Part shown: positions 1-7,157 of the stretch, piece after piece | Position numbering within the stretch: the first letter of the stretch is position 1 | How the letters are laid out: every line of letters begins with the position of its first letter | Assembly: GCA_027008345.1 (NCBI GenBank) | Contig: JALTBU010000120.1 | Span: 1-24,156, forward strand | Direction of reading: 5' to 3' | DNA from: Nautiliaceae bacterium | GTDB taxonomy: Bacteria; Campylobacterota; Campylobacteria; Campylobacterales; Nautiliaceae | Length of the DNA: 24,156 nucleotides | Position numbers and translations under genes: made by a program | Notes under the pieces: generated by a model | The model's database searches: none | Seen by the model: the letters and a program-made list of their open reading frames with translations, nothing else | Told to the model about the DNA's origin: nothing

Positions 1-1
1 A

Positions 2-82
2 TGTAAAACTTTTACTCCAAAAAACGAAATAAGAAAAATAAACGGGAAAAATATCTGTAAGGAATGTTATGATAATTCTTGA
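2..82 (+). CDS. 3' end of a protein with a C-terminal zinc-ribbon-like tail (partial)
   Basis: An open frame enters at the left edge and stops at TGA 80-82. The visible 26 residues read CKTFTPKNEIRK followed by INGKNICKECYDNS. They contain one Cys, then a Cys-x-x-Cys about 18 residues later, as in the second half of a zinc ribbon or treble clef whose first knuckle lies outside the window. The frame overlaps the next gene's start (69) by 14 bases, so the two are probably translationally coupled. The family cannot be named from this fragment; tails of this kind occur in several unrelated families. That it is a gene end is inferred from the Cys spacing and the overlap. Confidence 0.6.
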   Translation, partial: CKTFTPKNEIRKINGKNICKECYDNS

Positions 83-446
83 ACCTCCGTTTTGTAAAGA
101 AGTGTTTGAAAAGATAAAAACTCTTGAAGATATAAAAAATTCATCTTCCAATACAACTTTAATTTTTGATTACTGCGACTCTTCAATTGAAGTTTATAAT
201 TTTTGCAAAATAAACGATATTCCTTATGGTGTAAATATAAAAAAAATAAAAGAATTAATTTTCATCTCAAACCTTAATGCAAAATATGCTTTTGCCGATA
301 ATATAGAAAATGCAAAAATTTTTCAAAAAATTGCAAACGAGTATCTATTGGATACTAAAATAATTTTATATATCAACAGTTTTGATGAAATAGAACAAAT
401 TGCTCTTTTTGGGATAGACGGAGTTAAAATAAGGGAGGAAAAATGA
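69..446 (+). CDS. conserved hypothetical protein, small alpha/beta (barrel-like) protein
   Basis: This is a 125-residue soluble protein with no signal peptide or membrane segment. An AAGGA Shine-Dalgarno lies about 5-6 bases before the ATG. The sequence alternates short hydrophobic strands (TLIFDY, KYAFADN, KIILYI) with amphipathic helices. It ends in a strand-turn pattern (IALFGIDGVKIREE) reminiscent of the closing strands of aldolase or phosphoribosyl-isomerase type beta/alpha barrels, but it is far too short for a whole barrel. I recall similar short proteins in Campylobacterota, but I know no function. Its stop overlaps the ATG of the PAS gene by four bases (ATGA), so it is probably co-translated with the chemoreceptor pair. 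Confidence 0.8.
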   Translation: MIILEPPFCKEVFEKIKTLEDIKNSSSNTTLIFDYCDSSIEVYNFCKINDIPYGVNIKKIKELIFISNLNAKYAFADNIENAKIFQKIANEYLLDTKIILYINSFDEIEQIALFGIDGVKIREEK

Positions 447-976
447 AAAAGCCAAAAATAACACCTATTGAAAAAGAAGTAAAATTAAAAGAAGAAGACT
501 TTATTGTAAGTAAAACAGATACCAAAAGCCGTATTCTTTATGGTAATAAAATCTTTATTGATATAAGCGGTTACAGTGAAGATGAACTTTTAGGTCAGCC
601 GCACAATATCCTAAGACATCCTGATATGCCAAGATGTGCTTTTAAAGTATTATACGACCATATTCAAAATGGCAAAGAATGGTTTGGATATGTTAAAAAT
701 CTTAGAAAAGACGGAGGGTATTACTGGGTATATGCTAATATATCCCCAACATTTGATCAAAACGGTAATATTATAGAATATTATTCCGTAAGACGGAAAC
801 CAAGAGAAGGATTTAAAAGTATAATTGAACCTCTATATCAACAGTTAAAATCAATCGAAACAACAGAAGGAATGGAAGGCTCTTTAAAAGCTGTGGAAGA
901 ACTATTGAATAAACACAACATGACTTTTAATGAATTAATGATAAAAATTCAAAAAGGAATTATCAATGAACTCTAA
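443..976 (+). CDS. cetB: PAS-domain energy-taxis sensor, CetB/Aer-like
   Basis: This 177-residue cytoplasmic protein is essentially one PAS domain (about residues 18-120) plus a helical tail. It has the Aer/CetB signature: GQPHNILRHPDMP at about 51-63, and a W-x-G-x-V-K-N run followed by KDGGYYWV at about 80-97, which in Aer lines the FAD pocket. It has no membrane segment and no signalling hairpin of its own. The next gene supplies HAMP and MCP domains and overlaps it by 11 bases. In Campylobacter jejuni, CetB (PAS) and CetA (membrane HAMP/MCP) together form a bipartite Aer-like receptor for redox or energy taxis; the same split is seen here. A strong GGGAGG Shine-Dalgarno precedes the start. 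FAD binding is inferred from family motifs. Confidence 0.85.
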   Translation: MKKPKITPIEKEVKLKEEDFIVSKTDTKSRILYGNKIFIDISGYSEDELLGQPHNILRHPDMPRCAFKVLYDHIQNGKEWFGYVKNLRKDGGYYWVYANISPTFDQNGNIIEYYSVRRKPREGFKSIIEPLYQQLKSIETTEGMEGSLKAVEELLNKHNMTFNELMIKIQKGIINEL

Positions 977-2390
977 AATACTTGCAAGCATTTTAATTAT
1001 TTTATCTATAATAATTGCAGTTATTGCATTTTTAAATTCACAGTTTTTTATAGGAAGTTTGGCAGTTATCAGTGCAGTTGTGAGTTCTCTTTTCTTTTTT
1101 GGAAAAAAAGAGCAATCTAAATCCTCTCTTCTTAAAAAGATTCAACAAATTGTCATTGAAGCATCAAACGGAAATTTTCAAAACAGAATTACCCATATCC
1201 CAAAAGAAGATGAAAATTATGAATTTGCATGGGCCGTAAATAATTTGCTTGATCAGCTTGAAGCATTTGAAAGAGATATTAAAGAATCTGTCAATGCTGC
1301 TAAAAATGGAATTGATTATAGAGATATAGCTCCTCAGGGATATAAAGGACAATTTAGAACAACCGTCGAAATTATAAATGAAGCAGTCAAATCAATATCC
1401 ATAGCAATTAAAGAGCAAGCAAGAAGCGAACTGTTTATTACACTTAATGATTTAGGTGGCGGTATAAAACATCAAATTAATGAAATTAAAAATTCTTTTG
1501 ATGAAAAACTTAAACCATTTATGCTAAAAATTGACGAACTCTCTACTGAAATATATGAAGGTGCAGATGAATCTGCAAATAAAATAGAAAATCTTGCAGA
1601 AGTACTTAATAATCTGATTGAATTTATAGCCCAAACAAATGATGCAATCAATATGCTTTATCAAAGAACTGAAGAAATAGGTAAAATTGTAGAACTTATT
1701 ACTGATATTGCAGATCAAACAAATCTTCTTGCACTAAATGCGGCAATTGAAGCTGCAAGAGCAGGCGAACATGGTAGAGGATTTGCCGTGGTTGCAGATG
1801 AAGTAAGAAAGTTAGCTGAAAGGACTCAAAAAGCAACTAGCGAAATTTCAATAACAATCAAAACACTTCAACAAGAAACAAGTGAAATTCAAGCCCATTC
1901 AGAACATATTACAAATACTGCGGTAACTTCAAAAGAAGATGTATTGCAGGTTAAAGATATGATTGTAGGATTTAGAGACAAATCCCTTGAAAACAAAAGA
2001 AATGTTGACTTTGCTCTTACAAGAATGTTTATGGACTTAGCAAAACTTTCACATTTAGTATACAAACTTAATACTACTGAAGCAGTTGTTGAAGAAGAGC
2101 CGATTCCGACCGTTAAAGATACAGAATGTGAATTTGGTAAATGGTTAAGAGATGAAAATACAATTAAAAAACTTGGCTGCTATCCTGAATATAAAGAAAT
2201 TAGAGACAACATTCACAAAAACATACATCAAATTACAAACAGTATACTTGAATGTACAATTAATAAAAGCTGTTTAAAAAGAAAAGATGAAATAATTCAA
2301 AAAGCCAAAATTGTAGAAGAATTTTCACAAAAACTTGCTCAAAAACTTGAAGAGCTATTTGAAAAATATAATCAAAAACCATGCGAATAA
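966..2390 (+). CDS. cetA: methyl-accepting chemotaxis protein with HAMP and C-terminal CZB domain, CetA-like
   Basis: This 474-residue receptor has two adjacent membrane helices (about 4-22 and 27-46) and no periplasmic domain between them, so it cannot bind an external ligand as a classic MCP does. HAMP-like segments follow at about 50-145. The signalling-hairpin tip is at about 250-287 (DQTNLLALNAAIEAARAGEH, then GRGFAVVADEVRKLAERT). The C-terminus is a chemoreceptor zinc-binding (CZB) domain with the zinc-ligand pattern His363, Cys388 (in CEFGKWL), His417 and His421 (HKNIH). There is no CheR-tethering pentapeptide. The overlap with the upstream PAS gene supports a CetB/CetA-type partnership in which PAS reports redox state to this receptor. 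The CZB adds a possible zinc or oxidant input. Its stop overlaps rodA by ten bases. Confidence 0.92.
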   Translation: MNSKILASILIILSIIIAVIAFLNSQFFIGSLAVISAVVSSLFFFGKKEQSKSSLLKKIQQIVIEASNGNFQNRITHIPKEDENYEFAWAVNNLLDQLEAFERDIKESVNAAKNGIDYRDIAPQGYKGQFRTTVEIINEAVKSISIAIKEQARSELFITLNDLGGGIKHQINEIKNSFDEKLKPFMLKIDELSTEIYEGADESANKIENLAEVLNNLIEFIAQTNDAINMLYQRTEEIGKIVELITDIADQTNLLALNAAIEAARAGEHGRGFAVVADEVRKLAERTQKATSEISITIKTLQQETSEIQAHSEHITNTAVTSKEDVLQVKDMIVGFRDKSLENKRNVDFALTRMFMDLAKLSHLVYKLNTTEAVVEEEPIPTVKDTECEFGKWLRDENTIKKLGCYPEYKEIRDNIHKNIHQITNSILECTINKSCLKRKDEIIQKAKIVEEFSQKLAQKLEELFEKYNQKPCE

Positions 2391-3454
2391 AATTCGATTT
2401 TCTTCTTATTTTTCTTTTAATACCTTTTATAGGTATAAGCCTCTTCCTTGTGAATGAAATCTCCCATAAGCTGTTTATAAAAGAAATCGCTTATATAGGT
2501 ATTGGTATTATAATCTTTACGATAGTATATTTTATACCCATTAGGAAACTTCTTTGGATAATCCCTATAATCTACTGGATTAATATATTTCTTCTTCTTA
2601 TGGTGGATTTATTTGGTACTACTATTTTAGGTGCTAAAAGATGGCTTAAAATTCCTTTGATCAACCTTACAATTCAACCTTCGGAATTTATGAAAACAAC
2701 ACTGCTTTTAATGCTTGGATATTTAATTTACAAATATCCCCCAAGACCCCAATATACTTTTAAGGAATTTTTGAAATTTTCAATTTATATTATTATTCCT
2801 TTTTTACTAATAGCAAAAGAGCCAGACCTTGGTACTGCACTTATTTTACTTATTATAGGATTTGGTGTACTTTTTATAGTAGGTGTAGATAAAAAAGTAT
2901 GGATTGGTATTGTAATCTCTTCTATTATAATAGTTCCTGTTTACTATAAATTTTTTATGAAGGACTATCAGAAAAAAAGAATTGAAAGTTTTTTAAATAA
3001 ACCAAGCTATCATGTAAAGCAGTCTCTCATTGCAATTGGCAGTGGCGGACTCAGTGGAAAAAACAAAAACGATGCCACCCAGACACAGCTTAAATTCCTG
3101 CCGATTGCAAGCAGTGATTTTATATTTGCATATTATGTAGAACGATTTGGATTTATAGGGGCTTTGGTTTTAATATTTTTGTATTTTCTTCTGATTTACT
3201 ATCTTCTCTCACGTGCCATGGCTATGAAAGACGATTATTTTGCAAAAGTTATGTATGCAGGTGTGGCTCTTATGATTTTTGTTTATTCATATATAAATAT
3301 ATCAATGACAATGAACTTAGCACCTGTTGTAGGAGTTCCACTTCCTCTTATAAGCCATGGAGGAACAAGTTTTATTAATTTTATGATTCTTTTTGCAATT
3401 CTTGAAAATTTAGTGGCAAGAAAAGATTTTTTGCATACTCACGGAGTAAAATAA
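2381..3454 (+). CDS. rodA: rod-shape peptidoglycan polymerase RodA (SEDS family)
   Basis: This is a 357-residue polytopic membrane protein with about ten hydrophobic segments, the usual RodA size. SEDS hallmarks include AKRWLKI with IQPSEFMK (about 85-104), KEPDLGTA (146-153), and SSDFIFAYYVERFG around Asp246, which aligns with the catalytic Asp of RodA glycosyltransferases. The C-terminal motif is PLPLISHGGTSF. It polymerises lipid II glycan strands together with a class B PBP during cell elongation. Its ATG overlaps the end of the MCP gene and has no obvious Shine-Dalgarno, so translation is probably coupled. No PBP2, mreB or mreC lies nearby. FtsW is less likely given the sequence around the Asp and the length, but it belongs to the same family. 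Confidence 0.92.
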   Translation: MRIKFDFLLIFLLIPFIGISLFLVNEISHKLFIKEIAYIGIGIIIFTIVYFIPIRKLLWIIPIIYWINIFLLLMVDLFGTTILGAKRWLKIPLINLTIQPSEFMKTTLLLMLGYLIYKYPPRPQYTFKEFLKFSIYIIIPFLLIAKEPDLGTALILLIIGFGVLFIVGVDKKVWIGIVISSIIIVPVYYKFFMKDYQKKRIESFLNKPSYHVKQSLIAIGSGGLSGKNKNDATQTQLKFLPIASSDFIFAYYVERFGFIGALVLIFLYFLLIYYLLSRAMAMKDDYFAKVMYAGVALMIFVYSYINISMTMNLAPVVGVPLPLISHGGTSFINFMILFAILENLVARKDFLHTHGVK

Positions 3455-3484
3455 AGGAAGAATTATTTATTTTCTTCCTTTTTT
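3453..3484. terminator. bidirectional intrinsic terminator between convergent rodA and the YfdX gene
   Basis: A ten-base perfect inverted repeat (AAAGGAAGAA at 3453-3462, TTCTTCCTTT at 3472-3481) encloses a nine-base loop. It is followed by a T run ending at 3484 on the plus strand. The arms overlap both stop codons, so it can serve either gene. The stem is A/T-rich, so its strength is uncertain. Confidence 0.65.
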
Positions 3485-4329
3485 GCTGCTTTTGGCATTT
3501 GTGTAGGTGCTTTTGGTTTATTAAATTTGGTCATAATTGCTGATAATTTTTCTTTTAATGTCGCGAAAATATCCTCAGTAGATTTATCACTTCCTAAAAT
3601 TTCTTCAAGATTTTTAATTTCTTCGTAAAGATCTTTATAATCAATTTCTTTTCTACCATATCCAAGTGCCTCAGCAAGTTCAAGCTGTTCTTTTGCATAT
3701 GCCAAAAGTTCTTTTAATTCATCTTTATTTGGATTTTCTTTATTTGCAAGCTCATTTGCTCTTATTATTGCTTGTTCTGCTCTTAAAATCGGCAATGGAA
3801 GTGCTATTTTTTCAATTACAAGTGTTTCAAGCGCTTCAATTAAAAGTTTTTTAGCTTCTTCATATTTTTCTTGTTCAATCAATGGAATAATAGCTTTTAA
3901 TACTACTGGATAAGTTCCAATAGGAAGTGCTGTTACAAAAATATCAAGTTCACTTGCAAGTTGAAGCATAATATCTCTTGCAAGTTGCACTTCACCGGCT
4001 TTAATTAAAGCAACAATTTCTGTTTTTGCCGCCTCCACATCATCTACACTCCCTGGAAAATCCACAATCTGCTCTTTTACATCAACAGGTACAACTTGCA
4101 AATTAGGATCTCTTGCAATTAATACTTCAAGTTTACCCAATACTTTTTCTATGGTTTCAAGCGCTTTATCTTTTTCTTTTTTATCAAGCATATCAACGAC
4201 ATCTGAAACAAGGTTAATTGCATCTACCGCTTCTTCGGTAATTTTTTTAACTCTTTCGTCAACATAATTTTCTTGTGCTGCATCCACTTTTTTTGTAACT
4301 TCTTTGTTTTCTTTCATTCTCTCTTTCAT
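3463..4329 (-). CDS. YfdX family protein
   Basis: This is a 288-residue, strongly charged, helical protein without a signal peptide. YfdX-family features are the repeated helical hairpins with KLEVLIARDPNLQVVPVDV, the block ending in ASELDIFVTALPIGTYPVVL, and IEKIALPLPILRAEQAI. The tail after about residue 190 (a coiled, Lys/Glu-rich stretch ending in KKEENK) extends the family domain. The start is set at 4329: it follows AGGAGG at a good distance, while the upstream in-frame ATG at 4425 lies beyond the consensus promoter at 4360-4388 and cannot be on that transcript. YfdX proteins are linked in enterobacteria to acid and drug-tolerance regulons (EvgA), but their biochemical role is unclear; stress response is inference. 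It is transcribed away from fdhA and probably independently. Confidence 0.88.
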   Translation of the reverse strand: MKERMKENKEVTKKVDAAQENYVDERVKKITEEAVDAINLVSDVVDMLDKKEKDKALETIEKVLGKLEVLIARDPNLQVVPVDVKEQIVDFPGSVDDVEAAKTEIVALIKAGEVQLARDIMLQLASELDIFVTALPIGTYPVVLKAIIPLIEQEKYEEAKKLLIEALETLVIEKIALPLPILRAEQAIIRANELANKENPNKDELKELLAYAKEQLELAEALGYGRKEIDYKDLYEEIKNLEEILGSDKSTEDIFATLKEKLSAIMTKFNKPKAPTQMPKAAKKEENK

Positions 4330-4359
4330 TTTCCCCTCCTTAAATTTAATTACAATAAA

Positions 4360-4388
4360 ATTATACCAGTTTAGTTCACATATGTCAA
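4360..4388 (-). promoter_or_regulatory. consensus sigma-70 promoter of the YfdX gene
   Basis: On the minus strand a perfect TTGACA (4383-4388) is separated by exactly 17 bases from a perfect TATAAT (4360-4365). Transcription would start near 4353, about 23 bases before the ATG, leaving room for AGGAGG. It is the only full two-hexamer consensus in the window; the other promoters here are mostly extended -10 types. Confidence 0.85.
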
Positions 4389-4411
4389 GTTTTTTTATAG
4401 AGTTTAGTTCA
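4368..4411 (-). promoter_or_regulatory. direct repeat TGAACTAAACT flanking the -35, candidate operator
   Basis: The 11-mer TGAACTAAACT occurs twice in the same orientation on the minus strand. One copy (4368-4378) lies in the spacer between -35 and -10; the other (4401-4411) lies upstream of the -35. The copies start 33 bases apart, about three helical turns, so they face the same side of the DNA. A copy inside the spacer of a very strong promoter suggests repression. The regulator is unknown. Confidence 0.6.
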
Positions 4412-4481
4412 ATAAATTTACTCAAATTAATTTATATTTGATTTACATCTCTGGCACTTTTATGCTGTAAAAAGAGGAGAG

Positions 4482-6527
4482 TTAATCGATTGATATAATT
4501 TCTACCTCAATGGCTTTAAATCTTGCCGTTTTTACTTTATGATCAGCCTCATCTCCAAAAAGATAATTAATATGATTCTTTGCAAAATGAAAAGTTGTAA
4601 AAAGAGTATAAGGTCTAACAGTTTTTGTAAATTTCACTTTAAGAGGTTTACTTTCTCCGTAAACTGATTTTAATATAACTTTATCTCCTATTTCGTTTTT
4701 ATGTATTTCATTTACAAGCAGTACATCATCATCATATTTTTTAGAAAGTTTTTCACTGTGTTTAGTTTGTGCGGCATTATTATATTGAGGCAATGCCCTT
4801 CCGGTATTTAAATACCATTTTCTCCTGCCTTCAATCAAATCTTTAACCTCTCCTCTTATATGATATTTATGGTAATGAAAATGCCCTTTTCCATCAGGAG
4901 TTGAAAACTTCTCTAAATGCAATATTGGAGAATCGCTTCCGTCTTCTTTTATAGGCCATTGAAGCGGTTTTTTTTCAAGTCTTTCATAAGTTGCGCCTTT
5001 AAATCTTGAAACTTCTTTTTTACAATCTTCAAAAACTTCTTCGCTTGAAGAGTAGTTAAATTTACCTGTAATTTTATTTTCAATAGCCTGAATTACCTCC
5101 CAGTCATCAGGCATATCTGAATTTACAAGAGGTTTGCTTAAATGAAGTCTTCTCTCGGCATTTACATAAACACCTCTTTTTTCATATGCGCTTTTAACAC
5201 CAAAAACAATATCTGCTTTTTCAGTTATTTCATTTCTCATAACTTCCATTACCATCAAAAATTCTAATTTCTCAAAAGCTTTATGAATTTTATTTTGATT
5301 TGGATGTATATGAAGAATATCTTCACCCATATTTATAATTGCTTTTATATCTTCGTCTAATATGGCATCAATAATATCCGGAGTCATAAGACCTATATCA
5401 TCTTCATCAGGTCTTATATAATCAGGAAGATAATAAGGAAGACACCCAACATCGCAGGCACCCTGGACATTGTTCTGACCTCTTAGGGGTAAAACACCTG
5501 CCCCCTTGCCAAAATCTCCTCCCATCATGGCAAGATTGCTTATTGCATTTACACTTTCAGTCCCGTCAATATGTTCGGTAATACCAAGTCCCCATGCAAA
5601 AATTGTTTTGTTTTTTATAAGTTTTGCTATCTCTTCAATCTGAGTTTTTATATGCTCAAATCCTGGAAGTTTTATGAAAAAATCCTTATGACAGTTATGT
5701 TTTAAAATATTTTCTTTATATTCATCAAATTTTACACATCTGTTTTTTACAAACTCTTCATTTACATATCCCGTTTCTATAAATTCACGGGCAAGTGCAT
5801 TTAAAAACAAAAGATTTGATTCAAGAGGAAGTATAACTTTAATATCTGCAAATTTCATAAGTGGAATTTCTCTTACATCCACAACAATTAGTTTCGCACC
5901 TCTTCTTTTGGCTTTTATTATTCTGCTTGCAACCATAGGATGAGCTTCTGTTGTGTTTGAGCCTATTACGAAAATAGTCTCGGCATTAAAAATCTCATCA
6001 AAATTAACACTGCTTGCACCCTCACCTATACTCATTTTAAGTCCTGATAGACTTGGAGAGTGACACACTCTTGCGCAGTTATCAACATGAGGGGTTTTAA
6101 GTATCTTTCTTGCAAATCTTTGAAAAAGCCAAGCGCTTTCGATATTTGTTCTTGCCCCTCCTATTGCGGCAATTGAACGTGAGCCGTGTTTTGAGATAAT
6201 ATCTTTTATTTTCCACGCAGCCAAATCTACTGCCAAGCTAAAAGGCGCTTCATAAAATTTTTCATCATATTCATATAAATTTGCTATTCTTATTTGAAGT
6301 TCAAAAGGCAATTTTTCAGCATTTTTTTTGATAAATTCATAACTCACAAGATGTTTATCAATCCTTTTATCCAAAAATCCATATCCGTATTTTCCCTTTA
6401 TACAAAGTTCCCCACCGCTTGAAGGTCCGTTTTTTACAGGTTTAATTTTCTTAATTTTTCCATTTTCAATTTCAGCATCAATCTCACACCCTACCCCGCA
6501 GTATGTACAAACGGATTCAATTTTCAT
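4482..6527 (-). CDS. fdhA: formate dehydrogenase catalytic (alpha) subunit, molybdopterin enzyme, Cys type
   Basis: This 681-residue protein has the layout of short FdhF/FdhA-type molybdopterin oxidoreductases. The N-terminal 4Fe-4S ligands are Cys7, Cys10, Cys14 and Cys42 (CTYCGVGC, GELCIKGK). The active-site motif CARVCHSPS puts Cys155 where many formate dehydrogenases carry selenocysteine, followed by His156. Arg349 in LRGQNNVQGACD matches the formate-binding Arg. The C-terminal cofactor-binding domain has TGRALPQYN and TTFHF. There is no Tat signal and no extra ferredoxin-like domain, so it is cytoplasmic. It would oxidise formate (or reduce CO2), but no electron-transfer subunit lies next to it. 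The ATG overlaps the HEPN gene by 11 bases and has its own AAAGGA. Another small molybdopterin oxidoreductase is possible, but the Cys-His-Arg set favours formate. Confidence 0.88.
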   Translation of the reverse strand: MKIESVCTYCGVGCEIDAEIENGKIKKIKPVKNGPSSGGELCIKGKYGYGFLDKRIDKHLVSYEFIKKNAEKLPFELQIRIANLYEYDEKFYEAPFSLAVDLAAWKIKDIISKHGSRSIAAIGGARTNIESAWLFQRFARKILKTPHVDNCARVCHSPSLSGLKMSIGEGASSVNFDEIFNAETIFVIGSNTTEAHPMVASRIIKAKRRGAKLIVVDVREIPLMKFADIKVILPLESNLLFLNALAREFIETGYVNEEFVKNRCVKFDEYKENILKHNCHKDFFIKLPGFEHIKTQIEEIAKLIKNKTIFAWGLGITEHIDGTESVNAISNLAMMGGDFGKGAGVLPLRGQNNVQGACDVGCLPYYLPDYIRPDEDDIGLMTPDIIDAILDEDIKAIINMGEDILHIHPNQNKIHKAFEKLEFLMVMEVMRNEITEKADIVFGVKSAYEKRGVYVNAERRLHLSKPLVNSDMPDDWEVIQAIENKITGKFNYSSSEEVFEDCKKEVSRFKGATYERLEKKPLQWPIKEDGSDSPILHLEKFSTPDGKGHFHYHKYHIRGEVKDLIEGRRKWYLNTGRALPQYNNAAQTKHSEKLSKKYDDDVLLVNEIHKNEIGDKVILKSVYGESKPLKVKFTKTVRPYTLFTTFHFAKNHINYLFGDEADHKVKTARFKAIEVEIISID

Positions 6528-6849
6528 TTTTATCCTTTAAAAGTTTTTCTTTTAAAACAGGTAAATTTTTCCTAACAATAGTTTCAACTATCATTAAATC
6601 AATCCCTTCATAATCATGCACAATATAATTTCTGGTATAATAAGCACCTAATGTTTCTTCCGTTAAATCAAACTTCTCTATAAAATTATCATCTATTTTA
6701 TTTAAAGTTTCTCCAATTTGAGCAATTCCCATTAAAATAGCCATTTGCCCTTCAAAATCACTCAATGCCTTAACAACTCCATTATGTCTTTTTACTATTT
6801 TTTCAATATTCTCTATCATTTCTAAAATAAAATCTATTTTCTCATACAT
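6517..6849 (-). CDS. HepT-like HEPN ribonuclease toxin (DUF86)
   Basis: This 110-residue helical protein carries the DUF86/HepT signature R-x4-H-x-Y as Arg73-NYIV-His78-Asp-Tyr80. In the family, Arg and His form the RNase site and the Tyr is where the MntA-type antitoxin attaches AMP. It overlaps the upstream nucleotidyltransferase gene by eight bases (ATGTATGA) and overlaps fdhA downstream by eleven. The pair is a standard two-gene HEPN/MNT toxin-antitoxin module. Its placement inside a metabolic operon is unusual. Toxin activity is inferred from the motif. Confidence 0.88.
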   Translation of the reverse strand: MYEKIDFILEMIENIEKIVKRHNGVVKALSDFEGQMAILMGIAQIGETLNKIDDNFIEKFDLTEETLGAYYTRNYIVHDYEGIDLMIVETIVRKNLPVLKEKLLKDKNEN

Positions 6850-7135
6850 TTAAAAAATCTTTAAACATATATTTTTTAGCAGTATTGCTCATAGAATTTT
6901 TAGCAATTAAATCTACTTTAATATTAAGCTCTTTTTCTAAAAATGATTTAATTTTTTCAATTTCTATAACTCCTTTAAATCCGGGAAAATTGTTTAAAAA
7001 TTTTTTATCGAGTGAATAAATAATATCAATATCATTATACTTTTCTCCTCTTGCAAAAGAACCGACAACCCCTTCAATAACAAATCCCTTCTTTAAAAAC
7101 TCTTTTTTTAGAATTTTTAATTTATTATCCTTCAT
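6842..7135 (-). CDS. MntA-like minimal nucleotidyltransferase antitoxin
   Basis: This is a 97-residue nucleotidyltransferase-fold protein. The catalytic motif is Gly25-Ser26, then Asp35-Ile-Asp37 (GSFARGEKYNDID), a GS-x8-DxD spacing slightly tighter than the usual nine or ten. A third acidic strand is present in LNIKVDLIA. In HEPN/MNT systems this partner neutralises the toxin, in characterised cases by adding AMP to the toxin's Tyr. At 97 residues it is short for the family, but the core strands are present. A GAGGGAT ribosome site precedes the ATG. It lies 22 bases after the dehydrogenase gene, so it shares that promoter. Confidence 0.85.
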   Translation of the reverse strand: MKDNKLKILKKEFLKKGFVIEGVVGSFARGEKYNDIDIIYSLDKKFLNNFPGFKGVIEIEKIKSFLEKELNIKVDLIAKNSMSNTAKKYMFKDFLNV

Positions 7136-7157
7136 CTTTTATCCCTCATCTTTATAT

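Noticed and set aside
4330..4425. N-terminal extension of the YfdX protein to ATG 4425
   Set aside because: It spans the consensus promoter and operator repeats; the AGGAGG-linked ATG at 4329 is much better placed.
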